Assembly (NCBI RefSeq): GCF_003028575.1
Contig: NZ_PYUD01000001.1
Coordinates: 682,001-746,000 of the forward strand
DNA length: 64,000 nt
Direction: 5' to 3'
Origin: Halomonas urumqiensis
GTDB taxonomy: Bacteria > Pseudomonadota > Gammaproteobacteria > Pseudomonadales > Halomonadaceae
Part shown: positions 60,328 through 64,000 of the stretch, piece after piece
How positions within the stretch are numbered: position 1 is the stretch's first letter
Layout of the letters: every line of letters begins with the position of its first letter
The notes under the pieces: generated by a model
Databases searched by the model: none
Told to the model about the DNA's origin: nothing
Seen by the model: the letters and a program-made list of their open reading frames with translations, nothing else
Made by a program: the position numbers and the translations under genes

Positions 60328-61980
60328 ATGGCTGACCAGGAATTCGACTATATCGTGGTAGGCGCCGGTACCGCCGGTTGTCTGCTGGCCAATCGCCTGA
60401 GCGCCGACCCGTCCAACCGGGTGTTGCTGATAGAAGCGGGTGGTCGTGACAACTACCACTGGATCCATATTCCGGTGGGCTACTTGTACTGTATCGACAA
60501 CCCGCGCACCGACTGGCGGTTTCGTACCGAGCCCGACCCGGGCCTCAATGGCCGTTCGCTTATCTATCCGCGCGGCAAGACCCTGGGTGGCTGTTCGAGC
60601 ATCAATGGCATGCTCTACATCCGCGGGCAGGCGCGTGACTATGACGGCTGGGCCGAGCTTTGCGATGATGAGGCCTGGCGCTGGGATAATTGCCTACCCG
60701 ACTTCATGAAGCATGAGGACCATTATCGGCTGGATGCGGGGGGCGATGGAGATGCCACCCACCGTGACTTCCACGGGCATGGCGGTGAATGGCGGGTCGA
60801 GAAGCAGCGCCTGAACTGGCAGGTGCTCGACGACTTCGCCACTGCCGCCGTGGAGGCCGGGGTGCCACGCACCGAGGACTTCAACCGTGGCGACAACGAA
60901 GGGGTCAACTACTTCGATGTCAACCAGCGGGCGGGCTGGCGCTGGAACACCTCCAAGGCGTTTCTTCGCGAGGCCGAGAAGCGCCCCAACCTTACCCTCT
61001 GGCATTCGACCCAGGTGTTGGGGCTTGCCTTCGATACCGACAATGGCGATACACCGCGCTGTCGTGGTGTGCGTGTCGAACGCCAGGGTAAGCCGAGCGA
61101 GGCGCTGGCGGACCGCGAGGTGATTCTGTGTGCCGGTGCCATCGGCTCGCCACAGCTGTTGCAGCTCTCCGGGGTTGGCCCGGCCGACCTGCTGGGCGCA
61201 CATCGCATTCCTGTGGTGTGCGATCTGCCGGGTGTCGGCGAGAACCTGCAGGATCATCTGCAGATTCGCTCGGTGTATCGCGTGACGGGCGCCAAGACCC
61301 TCAACACCATGGCCAACTCGCTGGTCGGCAAGGCCAAGATCGGCCTGGAATATGCCCTGAAACGCTCCGGGCCAATGAGCATGGCGCCGTCACAGCTGTG
61401 TGCCTTCACGCGCAGCAGCGACGAACAGACGCATCCTAATATCCAGTATCACGTTCAGCCGCTTAGCCTGGAAGCGTTCGGGCAGCCGTTGCACGATTTC
61501 CCGGCGATCACCGCCAGTGTCTGCAACCTCAACCCGACCAGCCGTGGCACGGTACGCATCAAGAGCGCCGACCCGCGCCAGGCCCCGGCCATCGCGCCCA
61601 ACTACCTGAGTACCCCGGAAGATCGCAAGGTGGCGGCGGATTCGCTGCGGGTCACCCGCAGAATCGCCGAACAGCCGGCCTTTGCGAAATACCGGCCTGA
61701 GGAGGTCAAGCCCGGTGTGCAGTACCACAGCGATGATGACCTGGCACGGCTTTCGGGCGATATCGGCACCACCATCTTCCACCCGGTGGGTACAGCGAAG
61801 ATGGGTCGCGACGATGACCCCATGGCGGTAGTGGATTCACGCCTTCGCGTTCGCGGGGTACAGGGCCTGAGAGTCGTCGATGCCAGTGTCATGCCGACCA
61901 TTACCAGCGGGAATACCAATTCTCCGACCCTGATGATCGCCGAGAAGGCCGCCGGATGGATCCTGGCGCATGAGGCGTAA
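60328..61980 (+). CDS. GMC-family FAD oxidoreductase (choline/alcohol dehydrogenase type)
   Basis: 550 residues. The FAD-binding motif 'DYIVVGAGTAGCLLANRL' opens the protein, 'PRGKTLGGCSSINGMLYIRG' is the GMC signature 1, 'GAIGSPQLLQLSGVGP' signature 2, and the C-terminus 'VVDASVMPTITSGNTNSPTLMIAEKAA' is the family end with 'HPVGTAKMG' carrying the catalytic His. It resembles BetA/AlkJ-type membrane-associated alcohol dehydrogenases. The substrate is not clear; no betB or betI is adjacent, so choline is not favoured by context. Pairing with mmsA suggests an alcohol-to-aldehyde-to-acyl-CoA route. Confidence 0.88.
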   Translation: MADQEFDYIVVGAGTAGCLLANRLSADPSNRVLLIEAGGRDNYHWIHIPVGYLYCIDNPRTDWRFRTEPDPGLNGRSLIYPRGKTLGGCSSINGMLYIRGQARDYDGWAELCDDEAWRWDNCLPDFMKHEDHYRLDAGGDGDATHRDFHGHGGEWRVEKQRLNWQVLDDFATAAVEAGVPRTEDFNRGDNEGVNYFDVNQRAGWRWNTSKAFLREAEKRPNLTLWHSTQVLGLAFDTDNGDTPRCRGVRVERQGKPSEALADREVILCAGAIGSPQLLQLSGVGPADLLGAHRIPVVCDLPGVGENLQDHLQIRSVYRVTGAKTLNTMANSLVGKAKIGLEYALKRSGPMSMAPSQLCAFTRSSDEQTHPNIQYHVQPLSLEAFGQPLHDFPAITASVCNLNPTSRGTVRIKSADPRQAPAIAPNYLSTPEDRKVAADSLRVTRRIAEQPAFAKYRPEEVKPGVQYHSDDDLARLSGDIGTTIFHPVGTAKMGRDDDPMAVVDSRLRVRGVQGLRVVDASVMPTITSGNTNSPTLMIAEKAAGWILAHEA

Positions 61981-62008
61981 CGCGTCTGTCATCGAGCGCA
62001 AATAAGAT

Positions 62009-62037
62009 TTGACCTGCGCCAGGCGAAAGCGCATGAT
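62009..62037 (+). promoter_or_regulatory. Candidate promoter of the cold-shock gene
   Basis: TTGACC (62009-62014), a 17-base spacer, then CATGAT (62032-62037). This would give a leader of about 135 bases before the start codon, in keeping with the long 5' untranslated regions of cspA-type genes. The -10 matches the consensus at four of six positions. Confidence 0.45.
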
Positions 62038-62177
62038 GCGTGCAGTTGGTTAGCAAGTCGAACATCGCAAGTGGTCATCGAAACGCTCAGGCATCGATTT
62101 CCCGGTGAAAAGTTTCTTGTTTTACCCACTGCAACTCGGGTATCTCCCGGCAAATCAATGCTATTGAGGAATTCATC

Positions 62178-62384
62178 ATGGCTACCGGTACCGTCAAGTG
62201 GTTCAACGACACCAAAGGCTTCGGCTTCATTTCTCCGGACGACAACGGTGACGACCTGTTCGCTCACTTCTCCGAGATCAAGGCTGACGGCTTCAAGTCT
62301 CTGCAGGACGGCCAGAAGGTTTCCTTCGACGTCACTCAGGGCAAGAAAGGCCTCCAGGCTTCCAACATCCAGGTCATCGGCTAA
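62178..62384 (+). CDS. cspA: Cold-shock protein, CspA family
   Basis: 68 residues, full length. RNP1 'KGFGFISP' and RNP2 'DLFAHFSEI' are present in the five-stranded OB fold ('[18 protein letters not shown]', '[23 protein letters not shown]'). It binds single-stranded RNA and DNA and melts mRNA structure. GAGGAA lies upstream of the start, after a leader of nearly 200 bp. Codon choice is more uniform (TCC, GGT, AAG) than in the neighbours, as expected for a highly expressed gene. A strong intrinsic terminator follows. Confidence 0.96.
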   Translation: MATGTVKWFNDTKGFGFISPDDNGDDLFAHFSEIKADGFKSLQDGQKVSFDVTQGKKGLQASNIQVIG

Positions 62385-62424
62385 CTGCCATTTGATCTTG
62401 ATGTGACTGCCCAAGGGTAGTCGG

Positions 62425-62450
62425 AAAAGGCCCGCGCAAGCGGGCCTTTT
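62425..62450 (+). terminator. Rho-independent terminator after cspA
   Basis: A perfect 11-bp stem, AAAAGGCCCGC (62425-62435) with GCGGGCCTTTT (62440-62450), around a GCAA tetraloop, 40 bp after the cspA stop. The symmetrical A and T tracts would let it work in both directions. Confidence 0.93.
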
Positions 62451-62581
62451 CGTGTGTGCGTGGTTTGTATATCTCCATATCGAATAGATGAATTTCTAAA
62501 AATAACTTTTTAGAATATAGGTGAGGCGTCACAATGGCTCGGTTGTCACCGTGTGCCACCTTGTGATCGGACTCGTAACCT

Positions 62582-64000
62582 ATGCCTCTGGACGCCTGGA
62601 TATCCCTCGTCGTCGTGACAGCCGTGTTTCCACTGATGGCGTTCACTCGCCTTGGGTCGGACATGGTGTTGATGGGCGCGCTGGTCGTGCTGTTGACCCT
62701 CGGGGTCGTCGATCCGAGCCAGGCGCTTGGTGGCTTCTCGAGCACTGGCTTGTTCACCGTGGCTTTCATGTACGTGCTGGTTACCGCCATTCGCGAGACC
62801 GGTGGCATCGATTTGATCATCCGCCATGTGCTGGGGCGGCCGAGCGGCGAGGCCCGCGTGATGTCGCGCCTGTTGCTGCCGGTGGCGTCGCTCAGCGGCT
62901 TTCTCAACAATACCCCGGTGGTGGCGACCTACATTCCAGCGGTGCTGAGCTGGAGCCGACGTATCGGCGTGCCGGCCCACCGCCTGCTGATGCCATTGAG
63001 TTTCGCATCCATCCTCGGTGGCACTATCACGCTGTTCGGCACCAGCACCAATCTGGTGGTGCATGGCTTGCTGGTAGAGCGTGACCCCACGCTTGCCATG
63101 GGGCTTTTCGACATCGCCTGGGTAGGGGTTCCAGTGGCCATCGTTGGCCTCATCTACCTGATCCTGGTGGGGCCAGCCCTGTTGCCGGCGCGCCGCGGGG
63201 CGGCAGAGGTCTTCGAAAACCCTCGCGAGTTCACCATCGAGATGGAAGTGGATCCTTCGGGTCCGCTGGTCGATCGCACGGTGGAGAAGGCGGGGCTGCG
63301 CCACCTGCAACAGCTGTTCCTGGTGGAGATCGAGCGCGAGGGCAACATCGTCAGTGTGGTCGGGCCAGGGGAGCGCCTCAAGGGCGGTGATCGGCTGGTG
63401 TTCGCCGGCACCAGCGAAGGGGCGGTAGAGCTTCAGCAGGTGCGCGGTCTGATTCCCTCCCGACAAGGCGAGTCGAGCCTGGAGAAGGACTTCACGGAGC
63501 GTCGCCTGGTCGAGGCGGTGGTGTCCAATCAGTGCCAGTTCATTGGCCAGCGAATTCGCGATGGCCATTTTCGTACGCTTTACGGTGCCTCCGTACTGGC
63601 GGTTTGCCGCGGGGGTGAGCGAGTGCCCGGCAACCTTGGCCAGGTTCGCCTGCAGCCGGCGGATGTGTTGCTGTTGGAAGCGCGACCACCGTTCATCGAG
63701 CGGCATCGCCAGTCCCGGGATTTTCTGCTGATCAGCCAGGTCAATGGGGCGGCCCGGCCGGTGCATGAGAAGGCGTGGCTTGCCTGGAGCATCCTGGTCG
63801 GGGTGGTGGTGCTGGCCGCCGTTGGCGTCATGAGCATCATGAATGCCGCCATGCTGGGGGCGGCATTGGCGGTCGTCAGCGGTTGCTGCACGGTGGGGGC
63901 GGCCAAACGCGGGCTCGACACCCAGGTGCTTCTGACCATCGCGGCCTCGTTCGGGCTTGGCGCGGCTCTGGATAGCTCGGGTGCCGCGGCGGTGCTCGCC
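62582..64000 (+). CDS. SLC13-type permease with TrkA-C-like domains (3' truncated by the window)
   Basis: Starts at ATG 62582, directly after an in-frame TAA at 62576, and stays open for 473 codons to the window end. N-terminal membrane helices ('WISLVVVTAVFPLMAF', 'VLMGALVVLLTLGVVDP', 'TVAFMYVLVTAIRETGGID') and the SLC13 motif 'SGFLNNTPVVATYIPAVLSW' plus 'TLFGTSTNLVVHGLL' identify the divalent-anion:sodium symporter fold. Residues about 210-390 form two TrkA-C-like domains in the large cytoplasmic loop, as in bacterial sulfate or dicarboxylate permeases of this type. The membrane domain resumes at about 400. Sulfate transport is possible but not shown. The ribosome site is weak (GGACTCG). 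Confidence 0.87.
   Translation, partial: MPLDAWISLVVVTAVFPLMAFTRLGSDMVLMGALVVLLTLGVVDPSQALGGFSSTGLFTVAFMYVLVTAIRETGGIDLIIRHVLGRPSGEARVMSRLLLPVASLSGFLNNTPVVATYIPAVLSWSRRIGVPAHRLLMPLSFASILGGTITLFGTSTNLVVHGLLVERDPTLAMGLFDIAWVGVPVAIVGLIYLILVGPALLPARRGAAEVFENPREFTIEMEVDPSGPLVDRTVEKAGLRHLQQLFLVEIEREGNIVSVVGPGERLKGGDRLVFAGTSEGAVELQQVRGLIPSRQGESSLEKDFTERRLVEAVVSNQCQFIGQRIRDGHFRTLYGASVLAVCRGGERVPGNLGQVRLQPADVLLLEARPPFIERHRQSRDFLLISQVNGAARPVHEKAWLAWSILVGVVVLAAVGVMSIMNAAMLGAALAVVSGCCTVGAAKRGLDTQVLLTIAASFGLGAALDSSGAAAVLA

Noticed and set aside
1..64000. tRNA, rRNA and CRISPR arrays
   Set aside because: I looked for cloverleaf-type and rRNA-like stretches and for evenly spaced repeats with unique spacers. 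The only regular repeats are contiguous 15-bp and 17-bp units without spacers.

Overview
This window is 64 kb of high-GC chromosomal DNA with bacterial gene packing: short gaps, ATGA/GTGA overlaps and frequent GGAG-type ribosome binding sites. It most resembles a halophilic or marine gammaproteobacterium of the Halomonadaceae. That placement is inferred from three things: the mix of TRAP and ABC transporters for small organic acids and amines, a DUF7282 secreted protein of a kind common in halophiles, and the isocitrate dehydrogenase, DpaL, MmsA and CspA types. It is not proved by any marker gene. I see no rRNA, tRNA, CRISPR array or transposase gene.

1-20354 (+): the 3' part of an extracellular contractile injection system (eCIS, Afp/PVC-like). 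In order: a truncated CIS protein, CIS tube-type protein, LysM protein, gpD-like hub, gpV-like spike, gp25, two baseplate proteins, tail protein I, and a 1451-residue DUF6519 protein. The locus ends in three likely payload genes: a DUF4157 protein, an M35-like metallopeptidase, and a 1571-residue DUF4157 protein with a C-terminal endonuclease-like domain. Sheath, tube and ATPase genes are expected to the left of the window.

20383-28044 (-): a sensory block. An operon encodes a periplasmic substrate-binding protein, a membrane PAS-GGDEF-EAL protein, KaiC and KaiB, followed upstream by a dCache chemoreceptor. 28141-29236 (-) is azlCD.

29536-36990: a divergent catabolic unit. On the minus strand are diaminopropionate ammonia-lyase and both an L-type and a D-type N-carbamoyl amino acid hydrolase. 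On the plus strand are an RpiR regulator and a complete TRAP transporter. Together they suggest uptake and breakdown of an N-carbamoylated diaminopropionate-like compound to pyruvate and ammonia.

37123-39112 (-): a secreted DUF7282 protein and an ECF sigma/anti-sigma pair. Both transcription units carry the same candidate ECF promoter.

39174-45136 (-): a GntR-controlled operon of a CoA-transferase, a TRAP transporter and an HMG-CoA lyase family enzyme, most simply read as a route for 3-hydroxy-3-methylglutarate or a related acid.

45340-52287: housekeeping genes: DUF533 protein, PgpA, an isocitrate dehydrogenase with an internal duplication, threonine ammonia-lyase, ChaC-like protein, NnrU-like protein and a zinc alcohol dehydrogenase.

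52510-57481: a polyamine-type ABC transporter operon, interrupted by a 124-bp palindromic repeat, then a TauE/SafE permease. 57510-61980: a LysR regulator divergent from mmsA and a GMC oxidoreductase. 62178-64000: cspA with its terminator, and an SLC13-type permease cut by the window end.
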